A stretch of DNA of 64,000 nucleotides from Candidatus Flexifilum breve (GTDB lineage Bacteria > Chloroflexota > Anaerolineae > Aggregatilineales > Phototrophicaceae): NCBI GenBank assembly GCA_016717205.1, contig JADKGC010000006.1, positions 62,001-126,000 of the forward strand. The letters are read 5' to 3'. Position 1 is the stretch's first letter. Each line of letters begins with the position of its first letter. The notes under the pieces are model-generated. The model saw only the letters and a list, made by a program, of their open reading frames with translations. It made no database searches and was not told the DNA's origin. This document shows positions 53,588-61,992 of this stretch, in pieces. Position numbers and translations under genes: made by a program.

Positions 53588-54547
53588 CTATGTAGCCGGG
53601 TGCAAGGCCGCAGTTTTATGCGTCTGAATCTCGTGGACGCGGCGGCTCACGAACTGGATCGACTGCTCGTCGATCTGAAAATTGACCACGACATCCGGTG
53701 TCCGCCCGGTCAACTGCGTGACTTGGTCGGCGCAGGTGTGCGTGACGACCAGATGATCACAGGTGCGCGCTGCGGCGACAACGGCGTCGAGATCGGTAAT
53801 CGTGACCGCTTGAATGCTGCGGTCCGGGTAATAGCTGTACAGCATATGTTTGAGCATGTGGGTGGTGGTTTGCAGCGTGGCGACGATGCCCATATTCGGT
53901 TTGGGCAACCGCGCAATTTTGAGCATGGTTTCCGGCGTGATGCGCGTGTCGATGCCCACCACGTGGTCGCGCCCGCGCCCCACCTGTTCCACTACTTCCG
54001 CGAGATGGTGGAAGGTCGTCACGATGAGATCGTAGTCCTCGGCGATCCCCGCCGGGTCGGCGTTGAGTTCGTCGAGTACGCCGCAGTGCACGTCCATGTC
54101 GAGCGTGCGGCTGAGATAATGACCCATTTCCGTGCTGTCGTGCGCGTTGCACTCGTAGAAGGCGATGCGGACGCTGCCCAATTCAAACACATCGGCGACG
54201 GCATTGGTCAGATGTTCCAGCGTGTCTTCCGCAGTCAACCCGGCGGCGAGCGCCTGCCAGACCAACTTGACCGCCTGCTGGTAGAAATACACGCTGAATT
54301 CGCCTTGTGGCTGCGTCTCCGCGATCTCTTTGACGAGGAAGCCCTTGCGCCCACCGGGCAGGCTGGCAATCACGCCGATGTCGGCCAGCATCTGGTACGC
54401 CTTGTTGACCGTGTTGCGGTTGGAGCCCAGTTCCTCGGCGAGATCACGCACGGATGGCAAGCGGTCGCCCGATTCGTACTGGCGACTCATGATCCGGTTG
54501 ATGATCGCTTGCTGGATTTCCTCGGCGGTGACCAAGTCTTTGGGCAC
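53588..54547 (-). CDS. GntR-family regulator with unusual effector domain
   Basis: A 319-residue regulator. Residues 1-75 are a GntR winged helix (G-D-R-L-P-S-V-R-D-L-A-E-E-L-G and R-N-T-V-N-K-A-Y-Q-M-L). The remaining 240 residues are not a recognised FadR, HutC or aminotransferase-type domain; they read like a two-lobed alpha/beta fold (D-L-I-V-T-T-F-H-H-L, M-G-I-V-A-T-L-Q-T-T, H-L-V-V-T-H-T). It sits between the transporter/GH genes and a divergent SDR operon and probably controls both. Confidence 0.87.
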   Translation of the reverse strand: MPKDLVTAEEIQQAIINRIMSRQYESGDRLPSVRDLAEELGSNRNTVNKAYQMLADIGVIASLPGGRKGFLVKEIAETQPQGEFSVYFYQQAVKLVWQALAAGLTAEDTLEHLTNAVADVFELGSVRIAFYECNAHDSTEMGHYLSRTLDMDVHCGVLDELNADPAGIAEDYDLIVTTFHHLAEVVEQVGRGRDHVVGIDTRITPETMLKIARLPKPNMGIVATLQTTTHMLKHMLYSYYPDRSIQAVTITDLDAVVAAARTCDHLVVTHTCADQVTQLTGRTPDVVVNFQIDEQSIQFVSRRVHEIQTHKTAALHPAT

Positions 54548-54607
54548 GAGTTTTGTCCTGTGGCTTGCGACAAGTGACAGTATGAGTTAGTGTATAGACC
54601 ATCATTG

Positions 54608-54620
54608 GATTTGTCAAATC
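54608..54620. promoter_or_regulatory. candidate GntR operator palindrome
   Basis: GATTTG-T-CAAATC is a perfect 13-bp palindrome in the 88-bp gap between the divergent GntR and SDR starts, 16 bp before the SDR ATG. Size and place suit a GntR-type operator. Only one copy is seen here. Confidence 0.4.
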
Positions 54621-54635
54621 AAAGGCTTGGTCACT

Positions 54636-55394
54636 ATGCACCAACGCAAGCGGGTTATTGTCACCGGGGCCTCATCCGGCATAGGCCGGGCGACGGCTGT
54701 CCGCTTTGCCCGAGAAGGCTGGGATGTGTGCGTGATGGCGCGGCGCGAAGTGCTCCTGAACGATCTGCGCGCGGAACTCGCGGCGGGTCAGCATCTGGTC
54801 TGTGCCGGATCGTATGATGATCCGGCGACCATCGAAAAGTTGGACACGCTGCTGCGCGCCGAATGGGGGAGCGTGGATGCGCTGGTCAACAGCGCGGGCG
54901 TGTCGATGGGCGCGGATGTGATCAACGCGCCGCTGGATGAATGGCGCAGACCGTTCGATCTGATGTTCAACGGCGCGGTCTACGTCACGCGTCTGGCGGT
55001 AAGCCTCATGCCGAACGGCGGGCGCATCATCCACATCACGTCGATTCATGGCGAACGCGCCGAAAACGGCTCGTCGGCGTATGCGATGGCCAAGGCGGCG
55101 ATCAACCAGTACTGCCGCGGTTTGGCGCTGGAGCTGGCGCCGCGTAATATTCTGGTCAACGCGCTGGCGCCGGGCTTCATCAGCACGCCGATGAGTATCA
55201 AAGCGGACGGCGAGAACGAACTCGACAGCGAGTGGTTCCGCCAGAACTATGTCGACGGGCATCACCTCCCCTTGAAACGCGCCGGTCAGCCGGAAGAGAT
55301 CGCGGGCGTGGCGTATTTCCTTGCGGGGCCAGATGCGACGTACATTACCGGGCAAGTCATCACCGTAGATGGCGGGTTGACGATTACTTTTTAG
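54636..55394 (+). CDS. SDR-family sugar/alcohol dehydrogenase
   Basis: A 252-residue classical short-chain dehydrogenase. Cofactor motif T-G-A-S-S-G-I-G (about 10-17); N-S-A-G-V; catalytic Ser in I-T-S-I-H-G; Y-A-M-A-K supplies Tyr and Lys. Ending V-D-G-G-L-T-I-T-F. ATG 54636 is used; TTG 54627 is an alternative. First of a three-gene operon with an enolase-superfamily enzyme and an epimerase, so it may oxidise an aldose or reduce a keto-acid. Confidence 0.9.
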   Translation: MHQRKRVIVTGASSGIGRATAVRFAREGWDVCVMARREVLLNDLRAELAAGQHLVCAGSYDDPATIEKLDTLLRAEWGSVDALVNSAGVSMGADVINAPLDEWRRPFDLMFNGAVYVTRLAVSLMPNGGRIIHITSIHGERAENGSSAYAMAKAAINQYCRGLALELAPRNILVNALAPGFISTPMSIKADGENELDSEWFRQNYVDGHHLPLKRAGQPEEIAGVAYFLAGPDATYITGQVITVDGGLTITF

Positions 55395-55406
55395 TGAGAC
55401 GTTTGG

Positions 55407-56582
55407 ATGAAAATAGAAGCGGTCGACTTTTTTTACCTTTCCATGCCGCAAGTTGAAGATATTGGCGACGGCAGTCAGGACGCGCTGCTTGTACGCGTCG
55501 CCGCGGGGGGCTATGTCGGGTGGGGTGAATGCGAAGCCGCGCCGCTCGTCACCATCGCGGCAATGATCTGCCCGATGTCGCACAGCGCGTGCAAGCCCGT
55601 GCTGGCGTCCGTGCTCGGCGCGTCGCTCGACTCGCCCGCAGATATCGCGCGGATTCACGCCGACGTGCATCAAAACAGCATGGACTTGCTGCAAGCCGAT
55701 CACGCGCTCTCTGGCATCGATATCGCGCTCTGGGATCTACTCGGTCAGCGCTACCAAGAGCCCGTCTGGAAGCTGCTCGGCTATGAGCGGGCGTACCCGA
55801 AAACGCCGTATGCGTCCATGTTGTTCGGCGATACGCCACAGGAGACCTGTGACAAGGTGCGCGCGACCCGTGAACGGGGTTTTCGCGTCGTGAAACTGGG
55901 GTGGGGGCCATACGGCAAAACGACGCCGGAAGCCGACCGCGATCAAGTGTTGGCGGCGCGGGAGGGCCTCGGCGCGGACGGACTGCTGTGCGTCGATGCG
56001 GGGACGGTCTGGGCGGACGATCTCGCGTTAGGTGAGGCGCGGCTCGCGGCGCTGCGGGAAGCCAAGGTCTACTGGCTGGAAGAGCCGTTCCACACCGGGG
56101 CATTGCATGTTTATAAGGCGCTCGCCACGCTCAGCGCACCGATCTATATTGCGGGCGGTGAAGGCGCGCATAACGAACACATGGCGCGCCACATGATCGA
56201 TTATGCGGGCGTGGGCTACGTGCAAATCGACACGGGGCGCATCGGCGGCATCACCGTCGCCAAGCGCGTGGTGGACTACGCCGTTCAGCGCGGCGCGCGC
56301 TACATCAACCACACGTTTACGTCGCATCTGGCTTTGAGCGCGTCGCTGCAGCCGTATGCCGGCGTGCGTGAACATCACCTGTGCGAGTATCCGGTTGAAC
56401 TCAAGTCGCTGGCTTATGATTTGACGTCCGAGCACCTGCTGCCGGATGCGAACGGCGATATTCAGACGCCCGACCAACCCGGTCTCGGAATCGCGCCGGA
56501 CGTGGCGGCGCTCCGAAACTACCTGGTCGATGCGGAGATTGTCGTGAACGGTCAAACGCTCTACAAGACGCCCGCGCTGTGA
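55407..56582 (+). CDS. enolase-superfamily enzyme, probable sugar-acid dehydratase
   Basis: A 391-residue mandelate-racemase-subgroup protein. Barrel ligands and bases appear as V-V-K-L-G-W (Lys), C-V-D-A-G-T-V-W (Asp ligand), Y-W-L-E-E-P-F (Glu ligand), A-G-G-E-G-A-H (Glu), D-T-G-R-I-G-G-I-T and N-H-T-F-T-S-H (His base). The His/Asp pair favours an acid-sugar dehydratase such as galactonate or related aldonate dehydratase. It starts 12 bp after the SDR gene. A product 2-keto-3-deoxy acid could feed the kinase at 24675. Confidence 0.85.
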   Translation: MKIEAVDFFYLSMPQVEDIGDGSQDALLVRVAAGGYVGWGECEAAPLVTIAAMICPMSHSACKPVLASVLGASLDSPADIARIHADVHQNSMDLLQADHALSGIDIALWDLLGQRYQEPVWKLLGYERAYPKTPYASMLFGDTPQETCDKVRATRERGFRVVKLGWGPYGKTTPEADRDQVLAAREGLGADGLLCVDAGTVWADDLALGEARLAALREAKVYWLEEPFHTGALHVYKALATLSAPIYIAGGEGAHNEHMARHMIDYAGVGYVQIDTGRIGGITVAKRVVDYAVQRGARYINHTFTSHLALSASLQPYAGVREHHLCEYPVELKSLAYDLTSEHLLPDANGDIQTPDQPGLGIAPDVAALRNYLVDAEIVVNGQTLYKTPAL

Positions 56583-56588
56583 GGTCAG

Positions 56589-57587
56589 ATGGCCGCGACG
56601 ATTGATACCCATTGGCACTATCACGGCGTCCGCGCCGTCGTGCTCGAAAATCGATTGCTGCGCGTCGTCGTGCTGCCGGAAACCGGCGGACGCATTTACA
56701 GTCTCGTCCACAAGCCAAGCGACACCGAATTTCTGTGGCATAACCCGCGGATGCATCCGCGGCTAACGCCCTTTGGGACGTCGTTTGACGACAATCTGGT
56801 CGGCGGCTGGGATGACTTGCTGCCAACCGTCGATGCCTGCATGTACAAGGGCGAGGCGATCCCCGATCATGGCGAGGTGTGGGGTCTGGCGTGGGACTGG
56901 CAGGTCATGGCGACGGCGGATGGTCAGCCCTGTCTGTTCACGGCGGTCAGCGCGCCGATCACGCCCGTGTGCCTTGAGCGCTGGCTGAGCCTTGATGCCC
57001 ACCAACCGGAACTGCGCGTCCGCTACCGTTTGACCAACCTCGCGCCGCAGCCCGTTGATCTGTTGTTCGGGCTGCATCCCATGTTCGCGATTAGTCCCGC
57101 ACATCGCCTTGACCTGCCGCCAGCGCGGATGCTGGTCGAATTGGCCTCCGCGGAGCGGTTCGGGCAGGTGGGGCAGGTGTACGAGTGGCCGCACTTGCCG
57201 ACTAACTCAGGCGCGGTCGATATGCGTACGATCCCAGCGTCTGATAGTCAGGCATACGCTGGCCACTACGCGACCGAGACCACCGCTGGATGGTTTGCGC
57301 TGACCGACACGGCGAGTCAGGTAGGGTTGGCGTTCGTCTACCCGACGAACGTGTTCAAGGCGTTGTGGCTGTGGATGTGTTACGGCGGGTGGCGCGATCA
57401 TTATCACCTTGCCGTGGAACCGTGGACAGGGTATCCGGTCAACCTCGCGCAGGCCGCCGCTGCCGGACGCCAGTTAATTTTGGCGGCGCACCAGTCGCTG
57501 GAGTTCAGCGTGACCGCGTTCGCGTATACCGGGCGCACGGAGGTCAGCGGGGTCGATCAGCGGGGCGAACACTACACCGCGCGGTGA
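56589..57587 (+). CDS. aldose-1-epimerase-like protein
   Basis: A 332-residue galactose-mutarotase-fold protein, no signal peptide. It opens V-L-E-N-R-L-L-R-V-V-V-L-P-E-T-G-G-R-I-Y, a pattern shared by aldose epimerases and DUF5107-type proteins, with G-L-H-P-M-F-A-I and E-P-W-T-G-Y-P as further fold landmarks. 6 bp behind the dehydratase gene, so part of the same operon. Mutarotase of the incoming sugar is likely, but a pure epimerase motif set was not confirmed. Confidence 0.75.
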   Translation: MAATIDTHWHYHGVRAVVLENRLLRVVVLPETGGRIYSLVHKPSDTEFLWHNPRMHPRLTPFGTSFDDNLVGGWDDLLPTVDACMYKGEAIPDHGEVWGLAWDWQVMATADGQPCLFTAVSAPITPVCLERWLSLDAHQPELRVRYRLTNLAPQPVDLLFGLHPMFAISPAHRLDLPPARMLVELASAERFGQVGQVYEWPHLPTNSGAVDMRTIPASDSQAYAGHYATETTAGWFALTDTASQVGLAFVYPTNVFKALWLWMCYGGWRDHYHLAVEPWTGYPVNLAQAAAAGRQLILAAHQSLEFSVTAFAYTGRTEVSGVDQRGEHYTAR

Positions 57588-57607
57588 GCCAACTACCTCT
57601 AGATAAG

Positions 57608-57633
57608 CTGGGCTTGGGTTCTTTTTAGCCCAG
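57608..57633 (+). terminator. hairpin after epimerase gene
   Basis: CTGGGCT and AGCCCAG pair across a 12-nt loop that contains a TTTTT run, 20 bp past the operon end. Modest strength. Confidence 0.5.
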
Positions 57634-57652
57634 AGGTGTCAAAGGGGTCTCT

Positions 57653-57711
57653 GGGGCAAGGCATGCCTCGTCCTAATCTCTAGGAGGCGGCAAGGCGTGC
57701 CTTGTCCCTAC
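57653..57711. repeat. GGGGCAAGGC-type dispersed element
   Basis: Two imperfect palindromes in tandem, GGGGCAAGGCATGCCTCGTCC and GGCAAGGCGTGCCTTGTCCC, ending in CCCTAC. Related ends lie at 59688/59797, and CTTGCCTTGCCCCTAC at about 52178. It marks the left edge of a strange non-genic stretch. Confidence 0.75.
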
Positions 57712-58015
57712 AACGCCTCAACGGGCTTTGGACACCTTGGCGTCCGACGTTGGATTGCCAGGTTTACAAAGATGCCGGGTTCTGAGGAAGGCGGGGCCGC
57801 GACCAGCGAAGGTATGTACGCAACGGGCCTGAAGGGAGCGACCAACTTTGCGCGAGCGTCCATGCGGTGGATCCAGGCGTCCAAAAGCACGGCCTTTGCC
57901 GGACTGGTGGTGACCGGGCAGCGGTCGGCGAGTTTCCCCCTGGGCCCGGCCCCACTCTCCGCGCACCCGCCCAGCGCATGCCCGGGCGTCGTGTCTGTAC
58001 ATGGATGAGTTGCTA
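57712..58015. other. unexplained stretch, open in several frames
   Basis: About 300 bp with no gene I recognise but with open reading frames on both strands at once, including 103 residues on plus (starting 57697) and 115 on minus (58055 to 57708). GC-rich, with several strong self-complementary parts (CTGGGCCCGGCC, GCATGCCCGGGC). Flanked by the GGGGCAAGGC repeat on the left. It could be a structured RNA, a mobile element core or a false contig junction. Confidence 0.35.
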
Positions 58016-59614
58016 CTATCGTCGTGGGCCTCCTCTCCCTCTTTGCCCCTCGCACCTACGCTTACGCCTCAGCAGGCGCAGTGGCACGCCGAAAACTTTG
58101 CGTCCACCATAGACGATCTGGCCCAGACCCCGCGCGATGACTCCCGGTGGCGGCGGGTCAAGCAGGGGATAGGGTTCGCAATTGCGGGCAGCGAGAATCT
58201 GATTCGCCGCGGCAATCGCGGTCGTGCAGGAGCGTTCCATCCACAGCGACGGCGTTTCCCAGTCGATCCAGTCCCCGCAGGCGTAGACATCCGGGAAGGG
58301 CGTGCGCACGCCGAGACAGTCGTCAGTCGGCACGCGGAAAATCGTCTGGGTTTTGCTGTTGCGGCGCACCGCGCCATGGACGAACGCGCCCCGCAGTTCG
58401 GGGAAAGCGCGTACCACTTCGTTGACGCCCTGCAAAATCAGCAGATTGTCCGGCTGATCGTTGTCCTTGCTGGTCGCGTACAGGTGCATTTCGATGGTGC
58501 TGCCCCCCGTCGCCGCATGCCACGCGCGGAATGGCGTCTGCATTTGATCCAGCCAGAAGTAATTGTCAAAGGCGAAGTCGCCGGTGAACATACCGCTGAC
58601 GACGGCGTCTTTCGGCGTCTTGGTGAACCACAGACGCACCGTCGAGGTGTGAATGCCGCGGGGAATGCGGAGCTTCGACGCGGTCGGCGCGGTGTCGGGC
58701 GATGCGCCGAGCAGATCGGCGGCGGCGGGCGGGTCAAGCGCGAGGATCACCTGTTCGGCTTCGGCAGTGCGCGGCCCGCGCTTCGCGTCTTCGATGCGGA
58801 TACGCCAGCCCGATTCCGTGCGGATCAAGCTTTTAGCGGTCGCGCCGTAGAAAATGCCGCCGCCGAGTTCTTCCAGCTTGGCGATCATCGGGGCGATCAG
58901 CGCTGTGTTCGCATCGGCGGGCAGAAAGTACGGATGCCATGTTTCGCGGTTGAGCATGGTGAAAAAGCGGAGCGCGGCGATGAACCCCGTTAGCGAAATC
59001 TCTTCGGCGGGGGCGGCGAGCAGATTCTTGCCGAGGCCGACGAAGGTCGCCTTGAGGTTGGGCGTCCAACCGCGGAAGTATTCGCTCATGAGCAGTCCAT
59101 CGAGTGGGCGGCGCTCGCGCAGCGGGTCAAAGCCCACGGTCAGCAGCACACTGACGAGGAAACCGGGCAGTGACAGAAAGTCGAGCGGCGTGATGGTCGA
59201 CCAGAAGCGCGGTCGGAAGAGCAGCTGCAGGTAGTGAAAGGGCGCGGGCAGCCAGCGCGAACGTACCGCCGTCCCGGCTTCAACGCGGCGCACGGCGCGC
59301 CCCCAACGGTTGATCCACATTTCGCCGGGGGAGGGCACGAGTTCGATGTCGAGAAAGCGGTCGAGCGTGGCACGCATGTTGACGTAGCCGCCCCACAGCG
59401 CGTGCATGCCGTGTTCCGTGGGGAACGCCCAAGTCTGACCGCCATACTCGAACGTTTCCGGATCGCCCCCCGCCAGTCGTCCACCGGCCCACAACTGATC
59501 CGCTTCGAGCACAAGCGGCGTAAGGCCGCGCTCGGCGAGGTGCAGCGCGGCCGTCAACCCCGCCAACCCGCCGCCGATGATGACGACCGGGAAAATCTCT
59601 TGGTTACCTGCCAT
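58016..59614 (-). CDS. NAD(P)/FAD-dependent oxidoreductase, phytoene-desaturase-like
   Basis: A 532-residue flavoprotein. The dinucleotide motif V-V-I-I-G-G-G-L-A-G-L-T-A-A is at about 9-22, followed by V-L-E-A-D near 35; the C-terminal G-D-W-I-D-W-E-T-P-S-L-W-M-E-R-S is the family's second FAD-contact block. It resembles carotenoid desaturase/isomerase and hydroxysqualene-type enzymes. The last 15 residues are Arg/Gly-rich and may be extended by the unusual neighbouring DNA. No carotenoid gene is adjacent. Function uncertain. Confidence 0.8.
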   Translation of the reverse strand: MAGNQEIFPVVIIGGGLAGLTAALHLAERGLTPLVLEADQLWAGGRLAGGDPETFEYGGQTWAFPTEHGMHALWGGYVNMRATLDRFLDIELVPSPGEMWINRWGRAVRRVEAGTAVRSRWLPAPFHYLQLLFRPRFWSTITPLDFLSLPGFLVSVLLTVGFDPLRERRPLDGLLMSEYFRGWTPNLKATFVGLGKNLLAAPAEEISLTGFIAALRFFTMLNRETWHPYFLPADANTALIAPMIAKLEELGGGIFYGATAKSLIRTESGWRIRIEDAKRGPRTAEAEQVILALDPPAAADLLGASPDTAPTASKLRIPRGIHTSTVRLWFTKTPKDAVVSGMFTGDFAFDNYFWLDQMQTPFRAWHAATGGSTIEMHLYATSKDNDQPDNLLILQGVNEVVRAFPELRGAFVHGAVRRNSKTQTIFRVPTDDCLGVRTPFPDVYACGDWIDWETPSLWMERSCTTAIAAANQILAARNCEPYPLLDPPPPGVIARGLGQIVYGGRKVFGVPLRLLRRKRRCEGQRGRGGPRR

Positions 59615-59687
59615 GCATGACCCTACTCTGTGATCGACAACGTTCTAGTTGTACCCGATTTTGCCAGCTTGGCGCGTAAAGAGGACT

Positions 59688-59804
59688 GGGGCAAGCCCGG
59701 GCGGGGGGGGGCCCCGGGGCGCGTTTTTCGCGTCCGCAAATTCCAAAGTTGACCTAGCACACGTATTCACGCTATTCGATGCACTTACTGAAGCACCTTG
59801 CCCC
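59688..59804. repeat. GGGGCAAG-bounded element with long G run
   Basis: GGGGCAAG at 59688-59695 and CTTGCCCC at 59797-59804 are inverted ends of a 117-bp stretch. It contains nine consecutive G (59703-59711) followed by CCCCGGGG, and a CGCG-TTTTT-CGCG hairpin. It could be a member of the repeat seen at 57653, or a weak-quality sequence patch. Confidence 0.5.
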
Positions 59805-59820
59805 AACCGCGATGCAAACC

Positions 59821-60759
59821 TTATTCCGTTCCGGCGTGGTTCAGGCGTTCCATCTGTTCGGCGCTCAGGTTGACGTGCAGCGCATCGAGGTTTTCCGCGA
59901 GCTGTTCTTCGGTGCTGGCGGCGATCAACGGGATGACCTGCCGTTGAAGCATCCACGCGAGGATCACCTGATTGATGCCGGCACCCGTTTCCGCAGCGAC
60001 CGCGCGTAAGGCTTCGAGGCGGCGCTCATTGTCCGGCATGCTGAATTCGGAGCGCAGGGCGCGATCCGCGCGTGTATACGCGCCGGACTGCAGCACACTG
60101 TAAGCCAGTAGGGTGATGCCGCGTTCGGCGATGTAGTCGAGCAGGTCATCGTTCACCATGATCTGCGGGCTGACGTTGGTACCGGGACGCAGACGCAGAT
60201 AGGTGTAATGCTGCTGAACGCAGCAGTACTGCGCCCACCCGTGCGTTTCGCTGATCCATTTGGCCTGTTCCAAACGCCACGCGAGATAGTTGCTGCCGCC
60301 GATGTAGCGGACTTTGCCCGCCTGCACCAACTGATTGAACGCTTCGAGCGTTTCTTCAAGCGGAGTGGTGCGGTCGTCGACGTGCGCGTAGTACAGGTCG
60401 ATCACATCGGTGCCGAGACGCTGGAGGGTTTTATCGCACTCGGTGGTGATGTCGGCGGCGCGCAGGCGTTTAGGCACGTCGCCGTAGTTGAAGCCGACCT
60501 TGCTGGCGATCAGAACCCGGTCGCGGTTGCCGCGCTGGCGCAGCCATTCGCCGAGCAGGACTTCGCTTTCACCGCCGCGCCCGCCAGCGACCCAGTGCGC
60601 GTAGATGTTGGCCGTGTCGATGAAGTTACCGCCTGCCGCCACATATTGATCCAGCAAGCGGAAAGACGATGCCTGATCGTTTTTGGTGCCAAAGTACATG
60701 GCGCCGAGGCACAGTGAACTGACCTGCAAATCTGTTTGCCCGAGAGGTTGGTACTTCAT
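59821..60759 (-). CDS. aldo/keto reductase
   Basis: A 312-residue NADPH-dependent barrel. The catalytic set includes Asp and Tyr in F-I-D-T-A-N-I-Y, Lys in I-A-S-K-V-G, and His in Y-Y-A-H-V-D-D. A C-terminal phosphate-binding segment, V-I-P-L-I-A-A-S-T-E-E-Q, is present. Divergent from GH43. It may reduce a sugar aldehyde, but the substrate cannot be told from sequence. Confidence 0.92.
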   Translation of the reverse strand: MKYQPLGQTDLQVSSLCLGAMYFGTKNDQASSFRLLDQYVAAGGNFIDTANIYAHWVAGGRGGESEVLLGEWLRQRGNRDRVLIASKVGFNYGDVPKRLRAADITTECDKTLQRLGTDVIDLYYAHVDDRTTPLEETLEAFNQLVQAGKVRYIGGSNYLAWRLEQAKWISETHGWAQYCCVQQHYTYLRLRPGTNVSPQIMVNDDLLDYIAERGITLLAYSVLQSGAYTRADRALRSEFSMPDNERRLEALRAVAAETGAGINQVILAWMLQRQVIPLIAASTEEQLAENLDALHVNLSAEQMERLNHAGTE

Positions 60760-60793
60760 CGCAATCTCCTTCGTCGTGTGTTGAAACTGAAGT

Positions 60794-60822
60794 TTGTTGA
60801 TTCAGTATTCAATGCGTAAAAT
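60794..60822 (+). promoter_or_regulatory. candidate promoter of GH43 gene
   Basis: TTGTTG (60794-60799) and TAAAAT (60817-60822) are 17 bp apart in the AT-rich divergent gap, about 55 bp before the GH43 ATG. The -10 matches 5 of 6; the -35 only 3 of 6. Confidence 0.4.
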
Positions 60823-60876
60823 AAATGCATACGATTAACTGTATTCGATTTCAGTCGAAAGAAAAGGTTACTATCA

Positions 60877-61920
60877 ATGAGTAAATTACTCAGCCGCCGT
60901 CAATTTGTGCAGATGGGGGCAATTTTAGGCGCAGGGCTGACACTTCCGCAAATTGTGTTGGGGCAAGAGGTGACTCCGGAAGTGCCGCCAACGTCGCCGT
61001 TTGAAGTCACGGGCAGCATCGGGTATGTCCACGATCCAGTCATCATTCGCGGCGAAGACGCCTACTACTTCTTCTATACGGGTAATGGCATCCCCTACCG
61101 CAAGTCGACCAATCTGGTCGATTGGACGCGGCCATTTCCGCAGTCGGTCTTCACGAATATGCCGGATTGGATCGAAGCGGCCATCCCCAATCAGCAGGCA
61201 ATTTGGGCCCCAGATATTTCTTACTACAACGGCAAATATCATCTTTACTATGCGGTCTCGACGTTTGGCAGCAATCGTTCAGTGATTGGTTTGGCGACGA
61301 ACATCACCCTGAACAACGCGCGCGAAGACTACCAGTGGGTGGACGAAGGTCTGGTGATCGAATCGCAGACCGGGTTCAACTATAACTGCATTGACCCGAA
61401 CCTCGTGATCGATCAGGAAGGCGTGCCGTGGTTGGCGTTTGGCAGTTACTGGTCAGGCATCAAAATGCGCCGCATCGATTACGCGACCGGGAAACTATCG
61501 ACGGAAGACGAAACGCTGTATTCCATCGCTTCTAGATCGAACACGACGACAGCAGTGGAAGCGCCGTTCATCATCTGGCGTGACGGCTACTACTATCTGT
61601 TCGTCTCATTCGATCAATGTTGTCAGGGGCTGCAAAGTACGTACCGAACGATGGTGGGACGCTCGGAAGCGATCACCGGACCGTATGTCGATGCCGACGG
61701 CGTGCCCATGATGGAGAGCGGCGGCACACAGGTTACGTTCCCCTCTGAAGAGTATCGTGGCCCTGGTCACTGCGCGGTGCTGCAAGATGAAAACGGCACG
61801 GACTACATCGTCTACCATGCCTATGCGTACCGCCGGACTGGGCAATCGGTGCTGCGCATCGATCCGCTGGTGTGGGATGCCGAGGGTTGGCCGCACATTG
61901 AAGGGCAGGGGCCAGCCTGA
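60877..61920 (+). CDS. secreted GH43 arabinanase/arabinofuranosidase
   Basis: A 347-residue five-bladed propeller. Tat-type signal L-S-R-R-Q-F-V-Q-M-G then a hydrophobic stretch, cut around residue 31. Catalytic acids: Asp in V-H-D-P-V, Asp in N-C-I-D-P-N and Glu in A-V-E-A-P-F. This is the GH43 arrangement, and G-H-C-A-V-L with the following Y-I-V-Y-H-A-Y supports an arabinan-type clade. It releases L-arabinose chains outside the cell. A signal-bearing enzyme fits the intracellular GH127 and GH42 enzymes. Confidence 0.9.
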   Translation: MSKLLSRRQFVQMGAILGAGLTLPQIVLGQEVTPEVPPTSPFEVTGSIGYVHDPVIIRGEDAYYFFYTGNGIPYRKSTNLVDWTRPFPQSVFTNMPDWIEAAIPNQQAIWAPDISYYNGKYHLYYAVSTFGSNRSVIGLATNITLNNAREDYQWVDEGLVIESQTGFNYNCIDPNLVIDQEGVPWLAFGSYWSGIKMRRIDYATGKLSTEDETLYSIASRSNTTTAVEAPFIIWRDGYYYLFVSFDQCCQGLQSTYRTMVGRSEAITGPYVDADGVPMMESGGTQVTFPSEEYRGPGHCAVLQDENGTDYIVYHAYAYRRTGQSVLRIDPLVWDAEGWPHIEGQGPA

Positions 61921-61944
61921 CCCCTGCATGCCGATTGAAACGAA

Positions 61945-61968
61945 CAGGGCGCAGTCATCTGCGCCCTG
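61945..61968. terminator. hairpin between convergent GH43 genes
   Basis: CAGGGCGCAG and CTGCGCCCTG form a 10-bp perfect stem with a TCAT loop, 24 bp from each stop region. It probably serves both genes; no clear U-run. Confidence 0.75.
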
Positions 61969-61992
61969 CATGATTGTCGTCAAAGATTGTGT

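Noticed and set aside
57697..58008. 103-residue frame (and minus-strand counterpart) as real protein genes
   Set aside because: Frames are open on both strands at once, no family is recognised and no ribosome site is convincing; reported as an unexplained stretch instead.
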